Assembly: GCA_029959605.1 (NCBI GenBank)
Contig: JASCOC010000010.1
Span: 1 to 64,000 of the forward strand
From: Lysobacteraceae bacterium PS02340
GTDB lineage: Bacteria > Pseudomonadota > Gammaproteobacteria > Xanthomonadales > Xanthomonadaceae
Reading direction: 5' to 3'
Length of the DNA stretch: 64,000 nt
The first letter of the stretch is position 1. Each line of letters opens with the position of its first letter. The notes under the pieces are model-generated. The model saw nothing but the letters and a program-made list of their open reading frames with translations, made no database searches and had not been told where the DNA came from. Shown piece after piece: positions 35,594-45,837 of this stretch. The position numbers were made by a program, and so were the translations under genes.

Positions 35594-37017
35594 TCGCCTA
35601 TCGGAACGTGCCGGACGGCGCCGCTGACGGGATCGAGCCGCAGCACGGCGTGCGCATCGGTATCGGCGATCCACACCGCATCGCTGCCGATCGCCAGACC
35701 GCCGGGCGCGTGCAGGCGCTGCGGCAGATCGAAGGAGGTGAGTTCGCCGCCGCCCAGTCGCAGACGACGCAGGCTGTCGTTTCCGGCATCGGCGATCCAC
35801 AGCACCGGCGCGTCGGGTTCGAGCGCGAGCGCCTGCGGATGCTGCATCCGCGCGTCGGTGCGCGGACCGTCGACGCGACCGAACTGCCAGGGATCCTGGC
35901 CGACCAGCGTCGACACCGCGCCCGTGCGCGTATGCACGCTGCGGATCGCCGAGCCGCTGGCATCGCAGACGTAAAGCGTCTGCTGCACGCAGGCCAGCGA
36001 GACCGGCTCGCCGAACGAGGCCATCGCCCCGATGCCGTCCATCACCGCGAGCTTGCCGTTGCCGGCCAGCAGTTCGATCGTCGAGCGGCCGAGATCGAGC
36101 CGCCAGATGCGGTTGTCGCCGGCGCAGGCGATGTAGAGCTTGTCGCCGGCCAGCACGATGTCGCGCGGCTGGTCGAGCGCGACGGCGCGCGGATCGCTCA
36201 GCGCCCCCTCGGCGGTGATGCCGGGACGGCCCGCACCGCAGATCGTCGAGATGTCGCCGCTGCGCAGTTCGATGCGCCGCACTGCGTGATTGCCGGTGTC
36301 GGCGACGTAGAGCACATCGCGTTCGACGTAGATGCCGTGCGGCCGGGTGAACGCGGCCAGCTCCATCGGCCCGTCGATGAAGCCGGGACTGCCGCTGCCG
36401 AACTGCCGCAGCACGCGGCCGCTGGTGTCGCATTCGAGCACGCGGTGGTGACCGCTGTCGGCGACGTAGAGAAAATTGCCCGCCAGCGCGAGACCGACCG
36501 GGAAGCGCAACGGCAACGGCGGCTCGCCGCTGCGGCGCATGCGGATCGGATCGCCATTGACCGCGTGCGGGGTGAGCTCGGCGGCGAGCGCGCTGACGCG
36601 TGCATCGAGTTCGCGGATGCCGCCCTCGCCGACGATGCGTTCGCGCACCCGGCCCTCGCCGTCGATCAGCACGACGGTCGGCCAGGCGTCGACGCCGTAG
36701 TGCTGCCACAGCGTCCAATCCGGATCGTGGGCCACCGGGAACTCGATCTGCTGGCGATGCACGCGTTTGCTGCTGCGGCGCGATTCGCGCTCGGCATCGA
36801 ACCGCGGCGCGTGCACCGCCACGACGTTGAGACGCTCGCGATGCCGTGCACGCAGATGGCCCAGATCCGCCAGGCGCTGTTGCGACCAGGCCGAGGCGAG
36901 GTTCACGAACGCGAGCGCACACACCTTCCCCCGCAGCTGCGCCATGCGCAACGGGTCGGTCAGGTTCAGCCACTCCAGGCTGGCCGGGAACTCGGGTGCG
37001 GTCACGGCGTCGGTCAT
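35590..37017 (-). CDS. Thioredoxin-like/NHL-repeat protein (NHLRC2-like)
   Basis: The 475-residue cytosolic protein combines an N-terminal thioredoxin-like domain (about 1-150, with VCALAFVNLASAW, WPTVVLIDGEGRV) and a C-terminal NHL beta-propeller (FLYVADSGHHRVLECD, VLYVADTGNHAVRRIE, LYIACAGDNRIWRLD). The architecture matches NHLRC2. The position of the CxxC redox motif reads AWSQQR, so the cysteines are missing and redox activity is unlikely. It lies in the kdsB-phosphatase-uvrC-pgsA operon and overlaps uvrC. Function unknown. Confidence 0.85.
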   Translation of the reverse strand: MTDAVTAPEFPASLEWLNLTDPLRMAQLRGKVCALAFVNLASAWSQQRLADLGHLRARHRERLNVVAVHAPRFDAERESRRSSKRVHRQQIEFPVAHDPDWTLWQHYGVDAWPTVVLIDGEGRVRERIVGEGGIRELDARVSALAAELTPHAVNGDPIRMRRSGEPPLPLRFPVGLALAGNFLYVADSGHHRVLECDTSGRVLRQFGSGSPGFIDGPMELAAFTRPHGIYVERDVLYVADTGNHAVRRIELRSGDISTICGAGRPGITAEGALSDPRAVALDQPRDIVLAGDKLYIACAGDNRIWRLDLGRSTIELLAGNGKLAVMDGIGAMASFGEPVSLACVQQTLYVCDASGSAIRSVHTRTGAVSTLVGQDPWQFGRVDGPRTDARMQHPQALALEPDAPVLWIADAGNDSLRRLRLGGGELTSFDLPQRLHAPGGLAIGSDAVWIADTDAHAVLRLDPVSGAVRHVPIGE

Positions 37018-37024
37018 GCCCGGA

Positions 37025-37507
37025 TTATGCGCGAACGGCCGGGGCGCCGCGTCGATGCCGCGCGACGACCGCCGCGGCCGCCGCATCGACCAGTTGCCAG
37101 ACCGATTCGAAGCCCGCCGCGTCGCCTGTGTAAGGGTCCGGCACGTCGCCGCTGCCCTGCCCGGCCCAGTCGAGCAACAGAGCGATTTCGCCCGTGGCAT
37201 CGGTCGGCTGGCGCTCGCGCACGATCCGCAGGGTGCTGGCGTCGGCGCACAGCAGCACGTCGAAGTCGCGGTAATCCGCGTCATCGAGCCTGCGGGCACG
37301 CAGGCCGGAGATGTCGACGCCATGCGCGGCAGCGCTGCGGATCGCGCGCGGGTCCGGTGGATCGCCGACATGCCAGTCGCCAGTGCCGCAGGAATCGACC
37401 TCGATGACATCGCGCAGCCCCGCCGCCTCGATCCGCGCGCGCAACGCGCCTTCGGCCACCGGCGAGCGGCAGATGTTGCCGAGGCACACCACCAGCAGGC
37501 GGTTCAT
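37025..37507 (-). CDS. Low molecular weight protein-tyrosine phosphatase
   Basis: The 160-residue protein has the P-loop CLGNICRSP (C-x5-R-S) near the N-terminus and the general-acid segment VPDPYTGDA near residue 120. Such enzymes dephosphorylate tyrosine kinases or sugar-nucleotide enzymes in envelope polymer synthesis. ATG 37507 overlaps the kdsB stop by four bases, and the stop lies 7 bases before the NHL gene. Confidence 0.93.
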   Translation of the reverse strand: MNRLLVVCLGNICRSPVAEGALRARIEAAGLRDVIEVDSCGTGDWHVGDPPDPRAIRSAAAHGVDISGLRARRLDDADYRDFDVLLCADASTLRIVRERQPTDATGEIALLLDWAGQGSGDVPDPYTGDAAGFESVWQLVDAAAAAVVARHRRGAPAVRA

Positions 37508-38274
37508 CCGCCGGCCGCCAGACGCGCTTCGGCGCGGGCGAGGTCTTCCGGCGTATCGACGCCCGGCGGAAACGGCTCGGCCGCGATGCCGACCGCGACG
37601 CGGTGCCCGGCCTCGAGCACGCGCAGTTGCTCGAGCATTTCGATCTGTTCCAGCCGCCCCGGCGGCATCGCCGCGAACTGCTTCAGGAACCCGACGCGGT
37701 AGCCGTAGATGCCGATGTGCCGCCACCAGTCGCCGTCGGGCATTACATCGCGGCTGCGCGCGAACGCGTCGCGCGGCCACGGCACCGGCGCGCGACTGAA
37801 GTACAACGCATCGCCGTGCGCGCCGCGCACGACCTTGACCGCGTTGGGATCGAGCAGCGTCTCGACGTCCTCGACCGGCGCGCACAGCGTCGCGAGATCC
37901 ACGCCTGGCTGCGATGCGAGCGCCGCGACCGCCCGGATGCCAGACACCGGCGCGAACGGTTCGTCGCCCTGCAGGTTCACGACCACGCGCGTGTCGTCCC
38001 AACCCGCGAGCGCGGCGCACTCGGCTAGGCGATCGGTACCGGAGGGATGGTCGGGCGACGTCATCGCCACCTGCACCGCAGTGCCGGCCAGCGCATCGCG
38101 CACACGCGCATCGTCGGTCGCGACCCAGACCTCGTCCGCGCCTGCCGCCAGCGCACGCCGCGCGACGTGCAAGACCAGTGGCTCGCCGCCGAGCAGTTGC
38201 AGGGGCTTGCCCGGCAGGCGGGTGGACGCGTAACGCGCGGGAATGGCGACGACAAAACCGGTGGATGTGCTCAT
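37504..38274 (-). CDS. kdsB: 3-deoxy-manno-octulosonate cytidylyltransferase
   Basis: KdsB activates Kdo to CMP-Kdo for lipopolysaccharide. The 256-residue cytosolic enzyme has [47 protein letters not shown], and the C-terminal [16 protein letters not shown] and [13 protein letters not shown], all diagnostic. It is the first gene of its operon, 96 bases after lpxK; the small ycaR gene found between them in enterics is missing. Confidence 0.96.
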   Translation of the reverse strand: MSTSTGFVVAIPARYASTRLPGKPLQLLGGEPLVLHVARRALAAGADEVWVATDDARVRDALAGTAVQVAMTSPDHPSGTDRLAECAALAGWDDTRVVVNLQGDEPFAPVSGIRAVAALASQPGVDLATLCAPVEDVETLLDPNAVKVVRGAHGDALYFSRAPVPWPRDAFARSRDVMPDGDWWRHIGIYGYRVGFLKQFAAMPPGRLEQIEMLEQLRVLEAGHRVAVGIAAEPFPPGVDTPEDLARAEARLAAGG

Positions 38275-38370
38275 GCCGGAATTGTCACAGATCGCGGCGC
38301 ACCCGGCTGTGGGGCGCCCCGACCCCTCTCTGAAGTAGATGGGCTCAAGTCGAGCCTCCTCGCCCTCTAA

Positions 38371-39342
38371 TCAGCGCAGCTTGGCCAACCGGTCCAGCAA
38401 CGCGATCCAGAACGCCTCGGGCAATTCCCCCGACACCGGCACGCTGTAATGGCGCTCACCGGCGAAGCGCATGCATTTCACCGCATCCTTTTCGGTCATC
38501 AGGACCGGCAGATCGCTGCCGAAGCGCAGGTCCTCGGCGGTATAGCGGTGATGGTCGGCGAAGGCATGCGGAACGATCGCGATGCCGTGGCTGCGCAATG
38601 TCGCGAAGAAACGCTCAGGATCCCCGATCCCCGCGACCGCGTGCACGCGCTGACCGGAGAACCGCGACAGCGGCAACGCGCGACCACCGGCCAGCGGCAG
38701 TGCCTGACCGGTCAGCAGGCGCATCGGCCACTCGCCGAATTCGGCATCCACGTCGGTCGCGCTGCCCGTGTTGAGCACGCGGAAATCTACGTCGGCACTG
38801 CGCGTCGCCAGTTCACGCATCGGCCCGGCCGGAATCAACAGGCCATTGCCGTAGCGACGCGCGCCATCGATGACTTCGATTTCGACATCACGACGCAGGC
38901 GGTAATGCTGCAGACCGTCGTCGCAGACCACGATGTCGCAACCGGCGGCGATCAATGTCTTCGCCGCGGCGACGCGGTCCGCATCCACACGCACCTTCGC
39001 GCCGGTGCGCGCGGCGATCAGCACCGGCTCGTCGCCGGCGAGTTTCGGATCCGTCACCGGCTCGACCCAGCGCGGCGTGCCGGCGTCGTCGCGGCCGTAG
39101 CCGCGACTGGCGACGCCCGGTGTCCAGCCTGCTGCCTGCAGACGCGCGACGATCGCGATCGTCAGCGGCGTCTTGCCACTGCCGCCGGCGATCAGGTTGC
39201 CGATCACCAGCACGGGCTTCGACACCTTGCGCGGCCGCACGAATTTCAGCCGCAGTCGCGATGCGGCGCCGTAGACACGGGCGAGCGCGCGCGCGTGCAG
39301 CGGCGGACGGCTGCCGTCGAACCAGTACCGCGGTGCCTTCAT
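38371..39342 (-). CDS. lpxK: Tetraacyldisaccharide 4'-kinase
   Basis: LpxK phosphorylates the 4' position of the lipid A precursor at the inner membrane. The 323-residue protein has the P-loop [26 protein letters not shown] and [16 protein letters not shown]. Its ATG overlaps the msbA stop by four bases, the usual msbA-lpxK arrangement. Confidence 0.95.
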   Translation of the reverse strand: MKAPRYWFDGSRPPLHARALARVYGAASRLRLKFVRPRKVSKPVLVIGNLIAGGSGKTPLTIAIVARLQAAGWTPGVASRGYGRDDAGTPRWVEPVTDPKLAGDEPVLIAARTGAKVRVDADRVAAAKTLIAAGCDIVVCDDGLQHYRLRRDVEIEVIDGARRYGNGLLIPAGPMRELATRSADVDFRVLNTGSATDVDAEFGEWPMRLLTGQALPLAGGRALPLSRFSGQRVHAVAGIGDPERFFATLRSHGIAIVPHAFADHHRYTAEDLRFGSDLPVLMTEKDAVKCMRFAGERHYSVPVSGELPEAFWIALLDRLAKLR

Positions 39343-41141
39343 CCAGCGTCACCTTCGCGGAACTGCATGCGATGCAGGCGTGCGTAGAGACCACCCTGTT
39401 CGAGCAGTTGCTGGTGCGTGCCATGTTCGACGAGCCGGCCGTGATCGAGCACCAGCACCTGGTCGGCGTGTTCGATCGTCGACAGGCGATGCGCAATGAC
39501 CAGCGTGGTGCGGTCGGGCATCAGATGTTCGAGCGCGTCCTGCACCAGACGCTCGGATTCGGTATCGAGCGCGGCGGTGGCTTCGTCGAGGATCAGGATC
39601 GGCGCGTCCTTGAGCATCGCGCGCGCGATCGCCAGGCGCTGGCGCTGGCCGCCCGACAGGCGACCGCCGCGACTGCCGATACCGCTTTCGAGCTGCCTGG
39701 GCAGCTTCTCGATGAACTCCATCGCGTTGGCGCCGCGGATCGCCGCATCCAGCGCGTCGGGCGACACGCCGGCCATCTCGCCGTAGGCGATGTTCGCGGC
39801 CACTGTGTCGTCGAACAGCATCACCTGCTGGCCCACCAGCGCGATCTGCCGGCGGACATCGGCCAGCCTGTACTCGTCGATCGGATGGCCGTCGAGCAGG
39901 ATCTCGCCTTCGGCCTGCGCGTAGAAGCGCGGGATCAGCTTGATCAGCGTCGACTTGCCGCTGCCCGAGCGGCCGACGATCGCGGTCACCGTGCCGGGCC
40001 TGGCGATGAAGCTCACGTCCTGCAAGGCAGGCGCGTTCTGGCCCGGATAGCGCGCGCCGACGTTGCGGAACTCGATCTCGCCACGCGCACGCGCCAACGG
40101 CCGCGAGCCGGTATCGCGCTCATCGTCCGAATCGAGAATCTCGAACAGGCGCTCGGCCGAGGCCACGCCCCGCTGCAGCATGTTCTGCACGTTGGTCAGC
40201 TGCTTGAGCGCGGGAATGATGGCCATCATCGCGATCATCAGTGCGACGAAGCCGCCGGCGGTCAGGCGCCCCTGCGACGCCTCGTAACCGGCGATGACGA
40301 TCAGCAGCGCCAGACCCACCGAGCCCATCAGCTGCACGACCGCCGACGAGATCGCACGCGTCGCCTCGACCTTGAGGTTCAACCGCATGTGGGTATCGGC
40401 GACCGCGCGATAGCGCGCGTTTTCGGCCGCCTGCGCGCCATAGATCTTCACTTCCTGCTGGTTGCTCAGCGACTGGTCGGCGGCCTGCAACAGCAGCGCC
40501 GAACTGTCCTGGATGTTGTGGCTGACGCGGCGGTAGCGACGCGCCACCTTGCCCATGATCCACGACAGCGGCGGCGCGATGACCAGGATCGTCAGCGTCA
40601 CCTGCCAGCTGGTCCACAGCATCACGACCAACGAGGCGATGATCTGCAGCGACTGCTGGATCATCACCTTGGCCGCGTCGACCGCGGCCTGGGAGACCTG
40701 GTCGGAATCCGAACCCAGACGCACCAGCATCGACGGCACCGGTTCGGCATCGAAGCGCATGCCCGGCAGGCGCAGATACTTGCCCAGCACGCGGACGCGC
40801 AGATCGCGGGCGATGCCGCGGCCGGCCTTGGCCATGTTGTAGTCGGCCAGATAGCCGGCGATGCCGCGCATCACGAACAGACCGATGATCGCCGCCGGCA
40901 ACCACAGGTTCACGCCGGAGTTCTCGCCGACGAAGGTCTCGTCGATGATCGGTTCCATCATCTTGGTGAAGGCGCCGCCGGCGGCGGCCTCGATCAGCAT
41001 GCCGACCAGTGCGACCGACAGCAGGCCACGATAGTCGGTGGCGAACTGCAGCAGCCGGCGATAGACCGGCCACGCGCGATCGGCGCGCGCGGGCCCCGGC
41101 GTCGGCGCGTCGTGCTGCGCCTTGTCCACAACGGTACTCAT
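39339..41141 (-). CDS. msbA: Lipid A export ABC transporter MsbA
   Basis: The 600-residue protein fuses six transmembrane helices (residues about 30-330) and an ATPase domain with Walker [15 protein letters not shown], signature [15 protein letters not shown] and Walker [12 protein letters not shown]. It flips lipid A-core across the inner membrane as a homodimer. ATG 41141 is the likely start, 1 base after the exbD stop. It is coupled to lpxK. Confidence 0.96.
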   Translation of the reverse strand: MSTVVDKAQHDAPTPGPARADRAWPVYRRLLQFATDYRGLLSVALVGMLIEAAAGGAFTKMMEPIIDETFVGENSGVNLWLPAAIIGLFVMRGIAGYLADYNMAKAGRGIARDLRVRVLGKYLRLPGMRFDAEPVPSMLVRLGSDSDQVSQAAVDAAKVMIQQSLQIIASLVVMLWTSWQVTLTILVIAPPLSWIMGKVARRYRRVSHNIQDSSALLLQAADQSLSNQQEVKIYGAQAAENARYRAVADTHMRLNLKVEATRAISSAVVQLMGSVGLALLIVIAGYEASQGRLTAGGFVALMIAMMAIIPALKQLTNVQNMLQRGVASAERLFEILDSDDERDTGSRPLARARGEIEFRNVGARYPGQNAPALQDVSFIARPGTVTAIVGRSGSGKSTLIKLIPRFYAQAEGEILLDGHPIDEYRLADVRRQIALVGQQVMLFDDTVAANIAYGEMAGVSPDALDAAIRGANAMEFIEKLPRQLESGIGSRGGRLSGGQRQRLAIARAMLKDAPILILDEATAALDTESERLVQDALEHLMPDRTTLVIAHRLSTIEHADQVLVLDHGRLVEHGTHQQLLEQGGLYARLHRMQFREGDAG

Positions 41142-41142
41142 G

Positions 41143-41592
41143 TCATTCCTCTTGCGTGGCCGCAGCCGGCGCTGCCGTCGTCTGCGGCGCGGTCGCATTC
41201 GCGATGCGCTTGAAGCCGAGCTGGCCCAGCGCGTCGTAGGCGGTCACGACGGCCTGCCACGGGGTGCGCGCATCGGCGCGCAGCAGCACGGTGCGTTCGC
41301 GGTCGTCGCCGGCCACCTCGGCGATCGTGCGCTTGAGCGATTCGACATCCGTGCGCAGTGCTTCGCGGTCGTCGACGAAGTAACGGCCGTCGGCGTTGAT
41401 CAACAGGCTCAGCGTGCCGTCCTGCGCGTCGTTGCGCTCGCCATTGGCCTGCGGCAGTTCGAGCTTGAGCACCGAGCGCGCATCGAAGGTCGTCGTGATC
41501 ACGAAGAAGATGATCAGCACCAGGATCACGTCGATGAGCGGCACGAGGTTGAGTTCCGGATTGTCCTCGGCGCGGCGGTCGCGGATGCGCAT
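41143..41592 (-). CDS. exbD: Biopolymer transport protein ExbD
   Basis: The 149-residue protein has a short cytosolic start, one transmembrane helix (LVPLIDVILVLIIFFVI) with the proton-relay Asp of PLIDV, and a periplasmic domain ending AAATQEE. It works with ExbB and TonB, or as TolR-like, to energise outer membrane transport. It follows exbB by 3 bases. Confidence 0.95.
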   Translation of the reverse strand: MRIRDRRAEDNPELNLVPLIDVILVLIIFFVITTTFDARSVLKLELPQANGERNDAQDGTLSLLINADGRYFVDDREALRTDVESLKRTIAEVAGDDRERTVLLRADARTPWQAVVTAYDALGQLGFKRIANATAPQTTAAPAAATQEE

Positions 41593-41595
41593 GGG

Positions 41596-42237
41596 TCAGC
41601 CCTGCACCGGTGCCTGCACCTGCACGCCACGGCGGTTGCGCGGATCGATGACGTCCATCAGTGCGATCGCCTCGTGTTCCATCTGCACGATGTAGCCGTC
41701 GATGCGCGCGCGGAAGTGGCGATGGAACATCAGCGCCGGCACCGCGACGATCATGCCCGCCGCCGCGCACACCAGCGCCTTGCCGATGCCGCCGGCGAGC
41801 TGGTTCACGTCGCCCACGCCGTGGTCCATGACGCCCATGAACATCTGGATCATGCCGACCACGGTCCCGAACAGCCCCAGCAGCGGGCCGGCAGCGGCGA
41901 TCGTGCCCAGCGCATTGAGATAGCGCTCCATGCGGAACGCGACGTGGCGGCCGACATCCTCGACCCGCTCGCGGATCTCCTCGCGCGGGCGGTTGCGCAC
42001 GTCCAGCGCCGCGGCCAGCAGCGCGCCCAGCGGCGCGGTACCGCGCAGCGATTCGATGTGCGCGGGATCGAGCGTGCCGCGCGCGGCCCAGGCGCGGACT
42101 TCCTCGCCCAGGCCCGGCGGCAGCACCGCCTTGCGGCGCAGCGCCCAGAACCGCTCGACGATGATCGCCAGCGCGAATGCCGACAGCAGCAGCAAGGGCA
42201 GCATCGGCCAGCCGCCAGCCTTCACCAGTTCGAGCAC
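41596..42237 (-). CDS. exbB: MotA/TolQ/ExbB proton channel protein
   Basis: The 213-residue protein has three transmembrane helices, with AGPLLGLFGTVVGMIQMF and ALVCAAAGMIVAVPALMFH as the conserved second and third helices. GTG 42237 gives VLELVKAGGWPMLPLLLLS, the family start. With exbD it forms the proton channel that could energise the TonB receptor in this window. It opens the exbB-exbD-msbA-lpxK operon and lies 83 bases after comEC. Confidence 0.94.
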   Translation of the reverse strand: MLELVKAGGWPMLPLLLLSAFALAIIVERFWALRRKAVLPPGLGEEVRAWAARGTLDPAHIESLRGTAPLGALLAAALDVRNRPREEIRERVEDVGRHVAFRMERYLNALGTIAAAGPLLGLFGTVVGMIQMFMGVMDHGVGDVNQLAGGIGKALVCAAAGMIVAVPALMFHRHFRARIDGYIVQMEHEAIALMDVIDPRNRRGVQVQAPVQG

Positions 42238-42320
42238 GCCAACCCCTTCGGCCGAAGGCCGGTTCAATCCGGGGAATAGGATAGCCCAGCCTGCACGGCC
42301 GCTTCGGCCCGCGGTTTTCG

Positions 42321-44654
42321 TCAGTCGATCTGCCGCGCGGCATCCCACAACCGCGGCCGGCGCACGCGTTCCTGCGTGACCACCGGGCCGCCGGCCTGCA
42401 GCCGGAACCGGGTCGCGCCGCCGCCTGCGGTGCTGCCCACCGCGGTTCCCGCCTGCGTCCAGCGCTCGACCACTTCGTCGTGCGGATGCCCGAAGCGATT
42501 GCCGTGCCCGGCCGAAATCATCGCGACCGCAGCGCCTGTGGTGCGCACGAACGCGGGATCGGATGAACTGCGGCTGCCATGATGGGCGGCGATCACGACA
42601 TCGGCCTCGAGCGAAGCCGCGTCGCGCCGGATCAGCAGCCGCTCGACCAGATCGTCGATGTCGCCCGGCAGCAACGCGGCGCCATAAGCGGTCTCGACCC
42701 GCAGCACGCAGCTCGACGGGTTGCGGAATGCGGGGAAGTACAGATCCGGGTGCAGGAAGCGGAACGTCACGCCGTCCATCCGCCAGGCGCTGCCCATCAG
42801 GCATGGCGACGCGCCGGGCACCCGATCCCACTGCGGCGCGAAGATCACCGGCGCAGCGAAACGTCGCTGCACGGCGCCGAAGCCGCCGGCGTGGTCGGCA
42901 TCACCGTGGCTGACGACGATCGCGTCCAGCCGCCGCACGCCCAGCGCCTGCAGCGCGGGCACCACGACGCGCTCGCCGGCGTCGTAGGCCTCCGGCACCG
43001 CCGGGCCGGTGTCGTAGAGCACCGCGTGATGCGCGGTGCGGATCAGCACCGACAGGCCCTGCCCCACGTCAAACACGACCATTTCGGCCTCGCCCTCCCG
43101 CGGCAGTTGCCGATCCGGCCACAGCAATGGCAACCACAGCAATGTCGCCAGCCATTTCCCCGGCACGCCGCGCGGCAACAGCATCCAGAACGCGGCCAGC
43201 AGGGCGAGCGGCAGCGCGAGCCAGTGCGGCTCGGGCAGCCACCACAGCGAGATCGGACTCGCGGCCAGCCAGTCGAACAGCGGCCAGCTCAGATCGAAGG
43301 CCCACGCCGCGCTGCGCCAGGCCCAGTCGCCGGCGCCGCTGTGGATCGCCTCGAGCCCGGTGCCGCTGAGCGCCAGCGGCACCACGACCAGGCTCCACCA
43401 GGGGATCGCGACGAGATTGGCGATCGGTCCGGCCAGCGAGGCCTGCCCGAACAGGATCACGGTCAGCGGCAACAACCCGATGGTCGCGACCCACTGCGAG
43501 GCCAGGAGGCCGCGCAGCTTCGACAGCTCGCGCGCATCGGGCAGGCACCAGACCAGCCAGGCGACACCGGCGAAGCTCAGCCAGAAGCCGGCCGACAGCA
43601 CCGACATCGGATCGACCAGCACCACGGCGATCGCGGCATAGGCCAAGGCGTCGGCAATGCGCAGATGCCGGCGCGCCAACCTCGCGATCACGACCACGCC
43701 GATCATCAGCACCGTGCGCACGGTGGGCAGCTCCCATCCAGCCACCGCCGCATAGACCGTGCTCGCCAGCAACGCGACGATCGCCGCCGCCTGCGGCCGC
43801 GGCAGCCAGCGGCCGAGCCACGGCAGGCACCACCACGCACCGGTCGCGACCAGCGCGAAGAAACCGCCGACCATGCCTACGTGGAAACCGGAGATCGCGA
43901 TCAGATGCGTCAGCCCGGTCGCACGCAGGGCTTCCCAGTCCAGATCGCCGAGCCCGCGCGTATCGCCGATCGCAAGCGCCCGCACGTAGCGCGCACTGTC
44001 GCGGTCGACGACCGCATCAATCCGCGTCGCCACCCGCTCGCGCCAGCGATCCACCCCGCCGCGGGCTTCGAGGCGCGTCACCGGCTCGGCGCTGCGCACA
44101 TACCCAACAGCCGTGACCCGCTGCGCCATCGCCCGCTTCTCGCCATCGAACCAGCCCGGATTACGCAACCCGCGTGGCGCCCGCAGCCGCGCCGTGAATG
44201 TCCAGTCGCTGCCCGCCTGCAGCCCATACCGCCGAAGCTCCGGACCTTCGCGGCGATCGTCGTACCAGGACAGGCGCAACAGTCGACCGCGCAACGGTGC
44301 CGGCATCGACGCGTCGCTCGCCACGCGGAACAGGAACGCCGTGCGCTGCGGCTCGTGGACCGGCAGCCCGATGATCTGCCCTCGCACCGCGAAATCACCG
44401 CGCTCCATCGTCGCCGGCAACCGCAGCGACAAGGCATGCGCCGCGTGCAGCCCGCACAGCATTGCGCCAACGACGAAAGCCGCAACCAGGCGCCTTCGCC
44501 CGCTCCCGACTGCCCAGGCCGCGAAGGCTGCAGCGAGCGCAAACGCCATCACCCACCAGGGCGGCAGACCGGGCAACTGCAGACAGGCGATCGCGCCGAG
44601 CACCAGCCCGGCGGCGACGCCCAGCCCCAGTACGGGCACCCGCTGCGCGTTCAC
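42321..44654 (-). CDS. comEC: DNA internalization protein ComEC/Rec2
   Basis: ComEC is the inner membrane channel that admits single-stranded DNA in natural transformation. The 777-residue protein has an N-terminal DUF4131 region, the competence domain with HLIAISGFHVGMVGGFFAL and many helices, and a C-terminal metallo-beta-lactamase domain with VVSHGDADHAGGF and ADVVIAAHHGSRSSSD. The GTG start at 44654 overlaps the TGA of the integron integrase (GTGA), and no ATG precedes the conserved N-terminus without crossing the integrase gene. Translation from the integrase message is therefore likely. Confidence 0.94.
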   Translation of the reverse strand: MNAQRVPVLGLGVAAGLVLGAIACLQLPGLPPWWVMAFALAAAFAAWAVGSGRRRLVAAFVVGAMLCGLHAAHALSLRLPATMERGDFAVRGQIIGLPVHEPQRTAFLFRVASDASMPAPLRGRLLRLSWYDDRREGPELRRYGLQAGSDWTFTARLRAPRGLRNPGWFDGEKRAMAQRVTAVGYVRSAEPVTRLEARGGVDRWRERVATRIDAVVDRDSARYVRALAIGDTRGLGDLDWEALRATGLTHLIAISGFHVGMVGGFFALVATGAWWCLPWLGRWLPRPQAAAIVALLASTVYAAVAGWELPTVRTVLMIGVVVIARLARRHLRIADALAYAAIAVVLVDPMSVLSAGFWLSFAGVAWLVWCLPDARELSKLRGLLASQWVATIGLLPLTVILFGQASLAGPIANLVAIPWWSLVVVPLALSGTGLEAIHSGAGDWAWRSAAWAFDLSWPLFDWLAASPISLWWLPEPHWLALPLALLAAFWMLLPRGVPGKWLATLLWLPLLWPDRQLPREGEAEMVVFDVGQGLSVLIRTAHHAVLYDTGPAVPEAYDAGERVVVPALQALGVRRLDAIVVSHGDADHAGGFGAVQRRFAAPVIFAPQWDRVPGASPCLMGSAWRMDGVTFRFLHPDLYFPAFRNPSSCVLRVETAYGAALLPGDIDDLVERLLIRRDAASLEADVVIAAHHGSRSSSDPAFVRTTGAAVAMISAGHGNRFGHPHDEVVERWTQAGTAVGSTAGGGATRFRLQAGGPVVTQERVRRPRLWDAARQID

Positions 44655-45655
44655 GTGCCCGGCAGCCGGTCCAAGGGACTGCGCACACCCAGTCCACCGC
44701 GCTGGAGCACATGCGTGTAGATCTGCGTCGTCGACAGATCCTTGTGGCCCAGCAGGGCCTGGATGGTCCGGATGTCCTGACCTGCGTCGAGCAGGTGCGT
44801 CGCGAACGAATGGCGCAGCGTGTGGCAACTGGCGGGTTTATGCAGGCCGATGCGCACGCGCGCCGTGCGTATCGCGCGTTGCAAGACCGACTCGTCGAGA
44901 TGATGCCGTCGCCACACGCCCTCATGCGGGTCGCGCGACTGCTGCCGCGCGGGAAACACGTATTGCCAACCCGGCTCCCGCGCGGCACCGGGATATTTGC
45001 GCGCCAGCGCGTCGGGGAGCCACACCGCCCCCTGGCCCGCCGCGAGATCGGCAGCATGCAAGTGCAAGGCACGCGTGATCTCGTCATGCAGACCCGCCAC
45101 CAGGCGGTCCGGCAACGGCACATGACGGTCCTTGCCGCCCTTACCCTCACGCACGACGATCTGTCGTTGCGCGAAATCGACATCCTTGACCCGCAGGCGC
45201 ATGGCCTCCATCAACCGCATGCCCGTGCCGTAAAGCAGACGCGCGAGCACGGCCGGTCGCCCCTCCATCGCCAGCAACAGCCGCTGGACCTCCTCGACAC
45301 TCAAGACGACCGGCGCCCGCCGCGGCCGCTTCGCGCGGACCACGTCATCCATCCACGGCAGTTCGATACCAAGCACGTCCCGGTAAAGAAACAACAGCGC
45401 CGCCAACGCCTGGTTCTGCGTGCCCGCTGCCACCTGATGCCGCGTCGCCAAACCCGTCAGAAACGCCTCGACCTCCGGTCCGCCCATCTCCCTCGGATGC
45501 CGCTTTGCGTTCGCCAAAATGAAACGCTTGATCCAACCGACATAGGCCCGCTCGGTCCGCAGGCTCAGATGCCGCACCCGACACCGAGCCCGCACCTGAT
45601 CGAGCAAGCGCGGCGCCGCAGCTGCCGTTACCACCCCGTTTCCGTCGGATAACAC
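44651..45655 (-). CDS. intI: Integron integrase IntI
   Basis: The 334-residue tyrosine recombinase has catalytic Arg147 (GTGMRLMEAMRLR), His278 and Arg281 (HTLRHSF), His304 (LLGHKDLSTT) and Tyr313 (QIYTHVL). The integron-only insert DALARKYPGAAREPGWQYVF (residues 215-234) separates it from XerC/XerD and is needed to bind folded attC. GTG 45655 was chosen because GGAGG lies 6 bases upstream and the protein then matches IntI length; the open frame continues 46 codons upstream. I see no clear LexA box. It points away from the cassettes and overlaps comEC. Confidence 0.95.
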   Translation of the reverse strand: MLSDGNGVVTAAAAPRLLDQVRARCRVRHLSLRTERAYVGWIKRFILANAKRHPREMGGPEVEAFLTGLATRHQVAAGTQNQALAALLFLYRDVLGIELPWMDDVVRAKRPRRAPVVLSVEEVQRLLLAMEGRPAVLARLLYGTGMRLMEAMRLRVKDVDFAQRQIVVREGKGGKDRHVPLPDRLVAGLHDEITRALHLHAADLAAGQGAVWLPDALARKYPGAAREPGWQYVFPARQQSRDPHEGVWRRHHLDESVLQRAIRTARVRIGLHKPASCHTLRHSFATHLLDAGQDIRTIQALLGHKDLSTTQIYTHVLQRGGLGVRSPLDRLPGT

Positions 45656-45779
45656 GGTGCGCCTCCATGCGCCGGATAACATCGGCAGGCTAATCCGCGC
45701 CCACATCGAGACGACTGCGGCAAGCCGTTGATCCGCCGTCGGATTTCCCCGCTTTGCGAGCACCCGAGTTCCACCGCAT

Positions 45780-45823
45780 ACTCGACGCAACACCCCGCTT
45801 CCGGGGTCGAATACTAGTTAGAC
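45780..45823 (+). promoter_or_regulatory. Candidate attI and integrase leader
   Basis: The insertion point is the core GTTAGAC at 45817-45823, which begins the first cassette. Just before it lies a hairpin ACCCCG-CTTC-CGGGGT (45792-45807), and the core is inside an interrupted dyad CTAG-10 bases-CTAG (45815-45832). attI sites are poorly conserved, so the extent is uncertain. The 160 bases between here and the integrase start must hold the integrase promoter and perhaps the cassette promoter, but none is clear. Confidence 0.55.
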
Positions 45824-45837
45824 GGCACTAGATATTT

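Noticed and set aside
33668..36973. 1101-codon frame fusing uvrC to an upstream part
   Set aside because: The upstream half is an antisense-type shadow of the NHL gene; UvrC begins at 35593 or 35557.
45656..45793. Upstream extension of the integrase by 46 codons
   Set aside because: No similarity to IntI, Arg-rich content, and GTG 45655 has the GGAGG site and the family length.
45656..45837. LexA box controlling the integrase
   Set aside because: I looked for CTGT-N8-ACAG and the TTAG-N6-TACTA form and saw no convincing match; promoter mapping would decide.
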